From positions 10,179,937 to 10,243,936 of the forward strand of contig JAJEKV010000038.1 of the NCBI GenBank assembly GCA_021234155.1: 64,000 bases of DNA, written 5' to 3'. Below the pieces are notes generated by a model. The model was not told the DNA's origin, searched no databases, and worked only from the letters and a program-made list of their open reading frames with translations. This document shows, piece after piece, positions 10,348-22,355 of this stretch (position 1 is its first letter; each line of letters begins with the position of its first letter). The translations under genes and the position numbers were made by a program. This stretch comes from Isoetes taiwanensis. Its lineage: Eukaryota; Streptophyta; Lycopodiopsida; Isoetales; Isoetaceae.

Positions 10348-13300
10348 GTGCACAATGAAATAACATTGAGACTACATTCGGTAAATCAAAGTATCAATTA
10401 TGGAATGCTTAGACTAAGATTGCCTAAGATGTTCATTTATTGATGGTAAGTATGTAGGGTCGTAGCACTAGCATGCCTTTGAGATGAGATGTTTTTGTAT
10501 ATAAGATAATTCCAGTTTACTTTATAAAAGACAAACAATTTAATTTTCACGCAGGCATATGTAACTCAAAAGGAGCATTTACTGGGTACTCTAAGTGTGA
10601 GAGAGACAATAACCTGTGCTGCCAACCTTCAGCTTCCTAGTTCTATAAGTTGAAGTAGTGAACAAGATAATCTTCGATATGGGGCTACAAGATTGTGCTG
10701 AAACAAAAATTGGCAACTGGCACATTCGAGGAATAAGCGGGGGCCAAAGAAGACGTGTTGGTATTGCTATAGAAATCATAACTAGACCTCTTTTGGTGTT
10801 CTTGGATGAACCTACTAGTGGCTTAGATAGGTATACACTCTCAACTCGATTCAAAACATCAAATTCTAACTATAATTTTTCGAACTCATCAAAGTATTTG
10901 TGTCTAGTTCTGCAGCCTTTTTTGTTATTTCCACATTAAAGAACTTGGCAAAAAGTGGTAGAACTCTTATTGTTTCTATCCAACAACCCAGTTCAGAGGT
11001 TTTTGAACTCTTTGATCATTTATGCCTTCTCTCTGGAGGGAAGACTATGTACTTTGGTAAGGCTAACACAGCCAAATATGTAAGAATCTAAAACTTGTTC
11101 TCTTATGTCATCACTAGCATCATGTTCAATGAAATCTTGTGCAGTTTTTTGCTTTCGCAGGATTTCCATGTCCCACCTTTTGTAATCCTGCAGATCATTA
11201 TCTTCATGCTGTTAATGCTGATTTTGATGCAGCTGAAGCAAACCTTATAAGACTACGAGTTTGTTTATGCTCTTTGCTCTAGTATATATATGCAAACTCT
11301 AATGTATTAAGTTTATGCAGGAGATAGAGAAAGAAAATGACTTACTAGTCTCAAGAAATACAAGAAACGAAGGATTTACTAGTACATAAATCAAAATTAG
11401 TGCTGAGGTCTATGAATCTTCTACATATTGCCTAGCAACAATGGAAAAGATTTAAGAACTAACACAAACTGTAAGGTTTAAATGTAAAATTTAAAGTTTA
11501 ATCTTCTCTCAAGGTACATTCTAGCAACTAATTTTCCTTTACTTGAAATAGAAAGGCGAGGTGTTGTCTTCAAAAAGCCGAGCAACCTTCCTTATGCAAG
11601 CGCTAGTTCTAACTACCAGATCGATGAAAAATATGAGTAGAGATTTAGGTTACTACTGGCTTCGCATTGTTATCTATATGTTGTTGGGATTAGCGATTGG
11701 AACAATTTATTACAATACATTAATAGTACTAGGATGTAGTGTACAACTATTCTCTTCAAAGAAACATCTAAGATGAGTTATCAAGGCAAGCCTACCAAGA
11801 TCTCTAGTACAACTTCAGTACATTATTATCACATCTTGAGTTAATGCCGCACTGTGGCGTCTGGTTTTCACAAACCGCATGGCACTTGCTTGAGAACACA
11901 AAAGGAAAGATCAGAAGGAATGCCAATTTGTCCCGATGTACTCCCTCGCTTTCATAGTTTTGGAATACAAAACATGATCGTCCTACACTTAGAAGAAATG
12001 CCTCTACCCATCGAGAGATGAAATCACCGATCGTTAAATTACTAATGCATGTTGTGACGGGTAAAAGTAGACTTGTACACTAGCGAAAACATCCAACTCA
12101 ACACAACAAAATCGGACTCGCCATAACAAAATTGGATAAGTGAGATATTTGTGGAATGTTTTAGAATATTCATCCACCCAAAATTTTGCAATGCACAGAG
12201 CCATAGAGCCATGCCTTAGCCAAGTTAGGCGGATATCCAGTGGAGAAAATATGTCCAAAACGTCCCCAATTATTATTGTACATTGGAAAAACGAATTATC
12301 ACAAGAAAGGGTATTACATTAATATTTTTAGGGCAAGCTTCGAGACCTTGCAAATCAGGTCGGAGCTGGGTTCAGTTGGAAATCAGGTCGAGAGCTAGGT
12401 TCAGTCGAGACCTTGGAAATCAGGTCGGAGCTAGGTTCAGTGGAGACCTTGCAAATCAGGTTCAAATCAAGTCGGAGAGCAAATCCGTAGAGAGCTGTAT
12501 ATATTATCAGGTAGATCATTCTGCCTTTTCTTATTTTTGGAGGGGACTCAGTTAGCCCCCAATTAAATTTTCGCCCTCCCTTGCCTCTTTAGCGGGTGCT
12601 GGAACTCGCATTCATGCAAATCCCAGCTCTTGGCGGTTAGTATGTGTTACCCTAGGGGCTTGGCTGATTTATATAAGTTTTGTGTTCCCTTTGTTAGTAA
12701 CCATGGCTGTGGGATAATCCCATCTCATGTCCCCTGATTGCGGGATAATCATGTGGGATAATTTTATCAAACCACTACCTTACATTTTTGCTCAACTCTC
12801 CAAGCAGAGCCTGTGCATCCAGTTATATTGAGGCTTGCACTTGCTTTCACTAACCACATAGACTAATCACTAATTTTCTTTCCTTCTTCGTGCCTTCAAT
12901 AGCAATTTGGCGTCCAATTTTTATGGGGACATAACAAGATGCAGTGGATGTGGCTCTGCTTGAATAGAAGACATGATAGCAGGAAGTAATGAAGGAAGGA
13001 TCAATTGCATTGGCAAATAATGGACCCATTTGCTATTCACTTTATAGCTGCCCGTTAATCCAAAGGCTGCACGAGTTTGCTTGGGCAGAAGAAATACCAT
13101 GGAATTTATAAAATACTGGGAGTTCAAGAAAATGTTCTATGGCATAATGGCGTCCCTTCAAAGTGCAGAATTAGATTTGCAAGTGCTGTATGATGTTTCC
13201 AAGCAACAACCTATGCTCTTCGTAATCAACTAGAAGGGCATGTGGACTCAGGACCATACAACATAATATGCCTTTCTGATAGTCGTTTTTTTCTCTCTCC

Positions 13301-14720
13301 ATATACGTCACACAACAAGAAGGTGGTCATTATTTTGCAAGTACTCATGTTTTGGCAAGTGATATTATGGGAGATTGAATAGAGAGTATCAAGTAGATAC
13401 TGTATACTTGCATGACATCTGTTACTATTATAAAGGATGTCGCTTTAACCAAACTCCTATTGGCATTCAAGTTTTTTTAATAACTCTGTTTCTATTATCT
13501 GTCTTATAAGCAAGCACGGTTTTTATATGCATGCTAGTCTACAATACATAAGGAGTAGACTCAAATGGGGGATGTGAGAAAGCATACATGACCTGAAGCA
13601 AACTGAACTTCTGATGTGCCCTTGGGAATAATATTTTCCTAGAGTTTTAGATATGAATTTGAGCCCTTTAGTTGCTCAGCTGCAATATCCCATTCCATTT
13701 CATTAAAATCAATCCCTGGTCCTTCAAGCTCTGATTGTACCTTTAAGAAATAACTTTTGTTTGAAAGCAAACGTTAGCAGGCTGTGAGTCATCCATTGCC
13801 TCTCTAAGGCAGTAACATGAGCATCATAGAGCAGTAAGTTGTCCTCTAGCCTTAACTGTCCTTTCAGATATGTGCTTTGCTCCTCTTAAAGATAATATTA
13901 GAGAGGGCATTATATCTTGTTTACGTTCACATACTGCAACTATAGAATTTAGTATGTCTACAGGTATCTAGAGGGCTGTGACAGTAACTTGCTTACTTTC
14001 ACATCAGCAACTAGAGAATTTAATATATCTACAGGTATCCATCTTGCATTCTTTTTAATATGGCTATCCATGTGTTCTTTCCAATAAGACAGTTGTAAGG
14101 ACTTTTCTTGATCCGTGCAGTTGTATTTTACAGATAAAGCAAGTTAACAACACTCTTACCTCTTTGTTATCAGTTACAAGCTACAGAAATGTGATCTAAG
14201 TCCAAAAGCTTATGCCAAGTTCAAATGCAGCCAGTGAATTTACATAGTTCATGTAGCCCATTAATGGTGGAGAGGTCAATAACCATCTGCATTTAGTATG
14301 TTGCGTTTGGAAGTGCTCTCCAATTTTATCCCATAAAAAGTTAGTTAAAAAATAATGTTTTTTCCTGATTCTCCCACATATCTGTTGGATAAACCTTAAA
14401 GTAGGAAATAAAAGACCAGCATGAGATCTTAATTTATTGTCTTTTCAGCCACAACATTCTTTTGGATCCATCAACCATAGAAATATTAATAGTGAAAATA
14501 TCTTTAGTAGATGCTACTGGAACATTAAATACGCATGTTCAAAAATCAATTAACTTCTAGCTCTGCTTCTCAGCTACTCGGCTACACAGCTGCTTGCCTA
14601 TACTCAGGAATATCTTGCTCAACCGTCCCACTACGCAATTGCACCCCAATGTTAGTACACCATATTCAATGCCATATGCCATATTCAATGCATCAAATCA
14701 TAAAACATAGAAATGTCATA
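10348..14720 (+). repeat. Segmental direct repeat, copy 2 (ABCG block)
   Basis: Second copy of the block at 2653-6990, in the same orientation. Similarity fades around 14650-14720, where the sequence diverges from 6950-6990. The region after the ABCG fragment (11740-14720) is non-coding. Confidence 0.85.
10555..11730 (+). pseudogene. ABCG half-transporter fragment, copy 2
   Basis: Same exon structure as copy 1: 10555-10830, 10908-11079, 11145-11258 and about 11557-11730, with conserved GT/AG borders. It keeps the ISGGQRRR signature, Walker [13 protein letters not shown] and the switch region [17 protein letters not shown] that copy 1 has lost. The usual switch His (HQPSS) is Gln here. A 14-bp deletion near 10647 shifts the frame upstream of the signature motif. 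Like copy 1 it lacks Walker A and most of the membrane domain. It is a pseudogene. Confidence 0.85.
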
Positions 14721-14945
14721 TCCATATAACTCCATCAATGAAAGCAGTGCCCACTCTGGTTCATATAACCGCCCAGAATGATCAGGCCCGTAGCAATTCA
14801 GGCAAGGTAAGCCTCGTGACATTTCCAAACATTTCCAATCAATTCTGATGAAGTTCCAATTCTTATCGTCAATTCTGGAACCACTGTTTTCTCACTTTAT
14901 CAGTTAAAAATCTGTATGAATCTGCTTTCTCTGGTCAATTTTGAC

Positions 14946-15726
14946 CTATTCTAGACCTTCAGGGCACGCAAGATCAGTGGTTGCTATAAGAATAGGCCCT
15001 TCATAATCTAAGGTGAGATCATATGGTATTGCATCTGGGTCGTCTACCCTTGGTTTCTTACCAGGAATAGACCCCAAATTATTAGGGGTTTTCTTCCTCT
15101 TGGGCACTGCAAAAGAAGATGAACATTATTTAGAATACTTTTCAGAACAGGAGATCATGCTTGGCGTGAATTTAAAGCTAAATTAATATAATAAACGCTT
15201 GACGTGTTGGTAGCTCCTATTGTGAACCATGCTTGGCGTGAACTTGGCTAAATTAGTATGCATCCATATTTTAAGCTACGTACCCTTTATGCATCCATAT
15301 TTCACACTAGTACCCTCATTGAAGACTGCTATCTCTAATTGTCAAACCTCCAGTTCACGCTGAGCGTGAACCTCACTATTTAAAACTACTAAGAATTATA
15401 TTCTAAATGGGTGTGTACCCATCTGTTAAAAACTACTAAGAACTATATTCTAAAAAACAGAGCAAAATTATATTCTAAAAAACAGAGAATCGGAGCATTA
15501 ACTGAAGGTAATATACCTTGTATGTTGCAAGGAAATAACTCAAACTCATGCAAAGCATAATACTCTCTACACAGTGTGTATTCTGTGGCGAAAAAACATA
15601 TTAAATACCTTGAATAGAGGTCTGATCAACGTCCTCTGAAACTTGAGAAGAGCCGGGTTTTGAGTTTCCTCTGCCACCACTTCCTCGGGCCCGTCCGCCT
15701 CGACCACCTCTCGTTTTAGAAGACAT
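14946..15726 (-). CDS. Possible two-exon gene with RGG-rich N-terminus, unknown function
   Basis: Exon 1 (15726-15609) starts at ATG and gives MSSKTRGGRGGRARGSGGRG, then an acidic stretch SEDVDQTSIQ. The intron (15608-15107, 502 bp) begins GTATTT and ends TTTTGCAG. Exon 2 (15106-14946) gives VPKRKKTPNNLGSIPGKKPR, then VDDPDAIPYDLTLDYEGP and ILIATTDLACPEGLE, stop TAG. The splice phases fit exactly (118 + 161 nt = 92 codons plus stop). Arg-Gly repeats suggest RNA or nucleic-acid binding, and KRKK/GKKPR look like nuclear signals; both are inference. I do not recognise the family. It could be the 5' part of a larger captured gene. Confidence 0.45.
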
Positions 15727-15959
15727 GTCCGGACGCTAGTAACAAGATTTCCGGAAGGTCGCCTGGATAAGCGCCGATAATTTCGCCAAGATAATGAGCT
15801 GCCAAGAAATAGTTTTTTCCTACCTGTACGCGAAATTTGAATTTCAAGAAAACTCAATATGCAGTTTCGAGATATTCTTGACACAAAAAAATAATAATGA
15901 CGATTCATTGAGTTTTTAAAAACCAATCTACCGTGTTCTTTCATTGATTACTTTTATCC

Positions 15960-17120
15960 CGCCTAAATGTAGTTAACCTAATCTTTCAAATTTTTCCCGA
16001 CCGTCTGCATTTCCATAGCGCCTGTGAGTTTGAGAACTCGAATCGGCTCTCAAGAATGGCTACAAAATTCTGGTACATATCTCATTCTTATAGCTTGTAC
16101 AATAATTTCCAATAGTAGGCGTCTGAATAGGCAATTGTCTGTAGTGCCAAAGATGAATGTTTCATGTTAACTACAAATCAGAAAAGGAAAGTAGGATTAT
16201 GCAAGATCGACTCCATCGATCCGATCGCGAACCGCCAAGGAAATTACGCCGGTAGATAAGTATGTCCAAGTTACAGTGATTAACTGTTGCGCTATGGATG
16301 AAGCTTTACCTCGCAGACACCCCAGTGGGGATACGGTTGGTGAAAGTGTTGGAACTTTTGTTGCATGGCCAAGAAACCGCTTAAAAAAGGTATGCAACAT
16401 GTATTATATTGTAGAAATATAGAATTAGACAAAATTTGTTGCATTGATTGGCAGAATTTTACAATTATAATGGATAAATCAAGGACATACAAAATCCATG
16501 TAACCGGATTGTAATTTAACAATTATAACTGATAAACCGCATATACAAAATCCTAGACTATTTCAAGCCCGGGCCACCGAAAGTAGCCCGGGATGCCGAT
16601 GTCTCCCATTTCCATTCCAGTGCCTAGTGAATTCTTCAAAACCCCGTGCTCCACTCCACCTCCCCCTACCGCTTCCACCTCCACCTCCCCGCCCCCGGTC
16701 CCGCTCCATTGGTTTGGGTTGAGGCATTGCGTAGGCGTCACCAAGGAGTAGTGGTTCGTGGTTGAGGCATAGGCCGCTACTAAGAAATGAAGCCCCGGGA
16801 TTTTAAATCTCAAGTTGGTGGTATAGTAGATTCACTCGATCAATGCATGAACAAAGATTATCAAGTGGTCGATATCATAATGCCACCGTGCAGGATGTCA
16901 AGGGCCCTCAGAGCCCGTGATGTAAATGGTCGCCCGCTGCTCATCAACATCACTTTGATCCAAGTATTGAAGGAATGCAAGATTTGTGCAACCGAGCCGA
17001 AGCTCTGAGGGGCTTCAAAATTGACCGAGCTTGAGGGGCTTCAACTTAATCCTAGTAGTAATGATTGTACTAGCCCATTGTATGGGTCCCATGACCTATT
17101 GGTCTCCTCGTGGGATCTAA
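15960..17120. other. Spacer, no gene recognised
   Basis: Unassigned. Near 16790-16850, CCCCGGGATTTTAAATCTC followed by a GTGGTATAGT-like string weakly resembles a SINE head, but it is too worn to call. Confidence 0.3.
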
Positions 17121-17123
17121 AAA

Positions 17124-17161
17124 CTATTCTATTCTATTCTATTCTATTCTATTCTATTCTA
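17124..17161 (+). repeat. (ATTCT)n microsatellite
   Basis: About seven and a half uninterrupted copies of the pentamer. Confidence 0.9.
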
Positions 17162-17788
17162 AATATGCTCAAAAACAAGGAGGGACTCCCTTTAGCATAC
17201 CACATAAGCAAAAACGCGGAGCAAAATTTGGGTTTCACCTAGGAGTGTGGAATTTTTTTACGCAGCAGCCCCAAGATAGTGGGATTAAAACAAGGGTGAT
17301 GGAATCTTGTGTGAGACAAGATATCGCAAAGAAAGAATAACTTAGAATAGAGATTGTAAGAAAAATAATTTTTTAAGCTAGCTAGGCCATTCAAACATTT
17401 TAAAACTCGAAAAAAAAAAAAACAACACTAAAACTTTTGTTTTGGTATAAGAGATCTTAATTTTATTTGAAAAATAAAAAAAAAAAAAAACATTGGCAAG
17501 TTCATGAATAACATATAAATTATCAAATACAAGAAACTTATCGCACTCACCCAAGGTCGCCGCAAACGCTTTTCTAATTCTCCGCCCTCTACCTACACAC
17601 ACTCATTAGCACTTCGTGATGGTTCACCTTTCCATCCCTTTGTCTTCAATCGAAATTATATTTGGTTCATATGACAACTCAAGTACGTGTGGACTTGAAC
17701 CCGTGAATGTTGCCATATGTTCTGTGCCCGCATGATAGATGGATGTTGTTTCAAGTACCATGAGATTCCGCTCTACTCATTCCATTTA

Positions 17789-17870
17789 CCACCCGATGAT
17801 AGTCAGTGGTTTTTTGAGCCCCGATGGGGTTTGATCAACAACCATGGGTCCCTAATTCACTAGACCACCA
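17789..17870 (-). repeat. tRNA-derived SINE head, inverted dispersed copy
   Basis: On the minus strand it reads TGGTGGTCTAGTGAATTAGG, then a B-box-like GGGGCTCAAAAAACC and CACTGACTATCATCGGGTGG. The order and wording match the three tandem units at 857-1172, so this is a dispersed, more diverged member of the same family. Confidence 0.6.
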
Positions 17871-17879
17871 AAGATGGGC

Positions 17880-20800
17880 GCTTTTATATCCATCGCTTTT
17901 TTCCAAGTATTATAGCTGCTTGGTTGAACTTTCATTGCAAGCCATCGATGTGGGAGGAATATTCCCGCATTGTGCCGATCGATGTCTACATCATTTACAA
18001 CTAAAGCGAGACAAACTTTTCCAATGGTGCACCTTTGACCTCAATGGTCCAAAACCACAATATCATTAAATGAAAGAAATTACATATTGCATGCCTTCAA
18101 AAGATAGCTCAAAAATTCAATGGTCCACCCCAAATTACATTAAGAACCAAAGAATCCAAAGCTTTGAAATAAAGATGCCTGATTTGCCATGTAAAAAAGA
18201 TAGGGCTCCTACTGCAAAATGTAAGAGAAAAAAGAAACAAAAGAAAAGTCTGGCCGCATCGGCCAAAACCCTCTCAAATCTAATAGATCCTGAAGGCCTT
18301 AAATCCTCTACCAAGGTACATTCCTCGTGGCAAATCGGACCTGCAAAAAACAGTTCGTGACTTCATGGCATTCTTTAGGGCTCAATGGCAAGAGTCTCCG
18401 TCGCCGGATTTGGCGCCATCGCCCAAATTGGGAGGATCCGTAAGATGAAGCCTTTCCTCCCTACTTGAAGACTAGATCATTTCCTCGCTCGCCGTGCAAG
18501 AAAGAAGGCAAGGCAAATAATACTTGAAGAAAAACGGATACCGTGAATAGAGACTTTATTAACTACTTACAATTCTACAATTCATATATGATATTAACCT
18601 ACTCAACAATGCTTTAGGGATCGAATTTTAGGGTCACATATCCATTAAAGCTCGATAGAGCTGTTCAGCCCTCGATTTCTCGATTCAACTCGATAGGCTC
18701 TCAAACCAGCAAATTGGCCCTTTGGACCTGGATTCCATCCCCCTCGATGCCAATTTCGGCCGCATTTGATGCAGATTTGACGTGGTAGTGCCGGCTCAAG
18801 CTCACTATGGCGATATGGCTCCCTTTTCTCGCTTCTTGTTGGCCTCCCCGCCCCCTCAAATCGCCTTTATTGAATCCTTTTGCCACTTCCCATGCCAATC
18901 CGACCTCTTCAGAAAATGCCTTCAATCTTGCCATATCGGGCCTTCAACACGCTTATTCAACTCAAGAACATAACGCAAAGTTGAGTGGATGGGAGCAATG
19001 GGGAGTTCTTTTTCTCTGAACCACCGGAACTCACCAGAAGGGATTTCCCTCACTGGGATCCGTTTCTAAAAAAGAAACGAAAGCATTCATTCTTATCTTT
19101 CTATCCTCAAACCATAATCGCGACTTCAGCCTTTGCAAAACATCCATGAAAAAAGGCAGTCCAATCACCCAAAATAGCAAAAAATACTCAAGCTCCTCCC
19201 ACATGGCAAATTATACCGCTTTTTTATACAATACTATACTTAAAATCATAGTCCGCATTCCATCGCCTAAAACCCTCCCCAACCCAAAACGAAATTAGCA
19301 CACTATATGATGCACCACCCGATCAGAAGACGCATGGATTCAGTTTTTGTAGGCTTGATTGTAGAAGTATTTGAGAGCATCATCATCCACTATGATTATA
19401 TCATCCTTATTCTCGATACCAAGTTCGGCCCATCATGTTACTCAAGTGTTTGATGAAGATAGGCTTGCGTTGGATCCCTCGAGATTAGTCAACTTCAAAT
19501 ATTTGTGTTGATCCCAAAAGGTCAACCAATGTCTACCCATTTCCCCAAAGGCTCCAAAGTATCCTTGATGTTCCTTAGTTCCATGGATGACCAAATATCA
19601 GCTCAAATGTCCTAAATGCCTCATCTAGCATCTCCTTCAAGTGCGCCACGATAGATCCACTTGAATTTGATTCTATTGGTTTCATGAAACCGATCTCTAG
19701 CCACTTTATTTTTGGAAAAGTCTTACAAAGAACTCCGCTCGTGCCTAACACTATAACCTTCTTAGAAACGCAAGGCAAGCTGAAATATCAAACATGTATC
19801 CGTCAGGAAGATATGATCACATTAAACAATACAAAACGCCGTGCATGATTTGAGTTAGGCTTAATCAAATCGCAACGGCCAAGCTATTTAGTGTGACTAT
19901 GAAATATAATCAAAGCATTAGAAGTAACGCATTTAATTCAAAGCAAAGATAAATTAAATCACGCTGCGGGCGCTGATTTCATCCGCAAGGCCATACCTAT
20001 CATCTTCGCCATTATTGCAGCCATCGGCAGCTATTCTCCCCTTTGCCAACCCTCAATCTCCGCGGCTCTTCCGACCGTTAGAATTGTTATTTTCTATTAG
20101 TTCCCTACGCCCTTCACAATTGACATTATTTTAGTATTGATTTGGCAAACCCAGGAATCACTAGAGTCGCTTGGGTTATCAATGGCCCTCACTTTCTGCT
20201 GCCTTATCAATTAGATCCTTGTTAACTTGTGAATCTATTTTATTGTTGCTTGCATCACCCGCAAGGGAGGCAAGGATATTCCCTATGTTGCTTTCATCAC
20301 ATTACTTTGAGCAGCCGCCTAGCAGCCACTTGGTTATTACTTTCCTTATCGTGCTACGGATTACTAGTTCCCTCTCCGTAACCGCCATTCATCTTTGAAT
20401 TGACAAGTCCATTTAGGCTTTTGATTGTGAAGATTTCGTGTTCCCATAAGGGCCTTTAGGAGATTTGGCAAGTGCATGCATGAGGAATGGTTCAAGAAAG
20501 TCTTTGGCTTGCTCATCACTCACAAAGCAAAGGATATCTCCTAATAATCATAAGAGCCTCTCGCAATATAACCTCCAACATGAAGCTCCAAGCACGCTTG
20601 TATCAATTGAGCAAAAGCCTCGATGAGGCAAGCAAACCAAAGACGAGGGAAATCCATTTTTATTTAAGGGGCCCTTCTCATTAGTTAGTAGCTCGTGACT
20701 TTGATTTCACCACACTTAGAAGAGGGTCCCGATCCTCATCCTCTTTCCCCGACTATCCTGCTCCTCGATCCCGATCCGTATGATAGAATTGTTAAGTCCG

Positions 20801-21310
20801 GATCATCTAGAAGAAAACATTCTATGCGCTTACTATTGTCACCCTTTGGCCTTAGCATTATCATATTCCTCGCCCGACAAAGATGGATATCATAATGAAG
20901 ATCACATGTGCCATCTTCCGCGTGAGCCAAGAACTCATTATCCCTAATATCATATATTAGGCATCCCTCCCTAATAACTTTGAGGCACTCCGCATCATGA
21001 GCAACGGATAGTGCATGCAGATGTGAGTCATCTCAAGGACAAACGATAACAATAGTAAAGGACCTCTCAGCTTGTCAATCCTATACAACCGGTAAAGAAG
21101 ATGTCAGAGTCCCGTTCATGCCCATATCTCCTCTCCCACCCCCTACCGGGCCCAACACAAAGAGTGATATGTCTCTAAGGCAAGTAGTTGATTCCCGCAA
21201 GAGACCTTGTACCCAATGGAGACTAAGCATCGGACAATGTCTTCTTCTCCAAAGAATCTTCTTCACAAGGGCCATTTAACCCTCGGCCAAGACCTTAGGG
21301 GTAGAGTCTT
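17880..21310. other. Long stretch with no recognisable gene
   Basis: Several short frames exist on both strands, but none carries a motif I recognise. The minus strand here could be the decayed 3' end of the LINE that is readable from 21.3 kb on; I cannot show it. Confidence 0.3.
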
Positions 21311-22162
21311 TTATGTTTTTCATTTTAGCCTTCCAATTTTTTAGGAAGTTCTTGACCGATTATAAACTTCTTGATGTCATCATTAATCGACCTTGTATTT
21401 GTCCAAAGAATCCAATTCCGTATAATGCCACATCCCCCCGATAGCCTTTGTAACTCAACTCCTACAAATGACTTCATTGCACGCATATCCTTTCTCACAT
21501 GGCTACAAAGACTCAACGAAGGACATCCTATCTCTAGTGAAAGCACTCTTCTTGTATAAGACTTCCTTCTTTCAAAAATCGTCTAAAACCCAAACGGCCT
21601 CAACGACGCCTAGCCCCCGAAGTCTTTTCTCATCCCCGCCACATTCAAGTCAAAAGATTCTTACATCAACAGAGGCACCTTTACCCATAGTATTCGTAGT
21701 CTTTTTATGCATAAGCTGCCAGAATTTATTCCACTTGAGCCATACTTCCTCCTTACAAAAGACAATCTTATACGAAGTCTATATTTGGACCCGACCGCTA
21801 GGATGTGCTATCAAAAGGATCTGCAATGTCATCACCACCTTTTTTTTTTTGACTTTCTTTGCCTTCTTCTTCTCCTCGAGATAATTGTTCAGGATGTAGT
21901 TCGCCCAAATTTTTGAATGCATCGGGACTTTTCACCCGCTCGCCCTGTGGGTAATGGGCAGCCACATATTCCACCCACTATTGATGGATGCGGGCTAGCT
22001 TGATCCAATGATGGACTACAATAGTACGTATATTGAATCAATATCATAGAACAAAACATGTAAGGCACCTAATTGAATAGAAATGAATTGATCAACATAG
22101 ATGCTATCTAGATGTTCCGTAATCTTTTTGAATTGACCAACGCTGTTGACTGGTCAACTAGC

Positions 22163-22200
22163 ATGGAAGGAAGAAAGGAAGAAAGGAAGGAAGGAATGAA
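22163..22200 (+). repeat. (GGAA)n-type microsatellite
   Basis: An imperfect purine repeat of GGAA/GAAA units inside the LINE relic, directly after the short inverted repeat GTTGAC-TG-GTCAAC (22145-22158). Confidence 0.8.
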
Positions 22201-22309
22201 GTATATTTTAACATCCACAGAGGCCAAACAGCCTATGAGATGGTATGCAATACACAAAGCAGCATAAAAACCACACCGAAAAATACAAATGCTACTATAC
22301 AATGTGTCC

Positions 22310-22355
22310 CTACTACCGGGATGAAAACCCCCGGAGGAAAAATCCCGGGTAGTAG
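22310..22355. other. Near-perfect hairpin within the LINE relic
   Basis: CTACTACCGGGAT (22310-22322) faces ATCCCGGGTAGTAG (22342-22355). The arms are complementary except for one missing C, around a 19-nt loop. Such CTACTACCCGGG arms are common near the ends of plant CACTA-type transposons, so it may be a solo fragment. Confidence 0.5.

Noticed and set aside
22126-22160. TTGAC/GGTCAA cluster as a W-box regulatory element
   Set aside because: It lies inside a dead LINE with no adjacent gene, and the motif is short and common.
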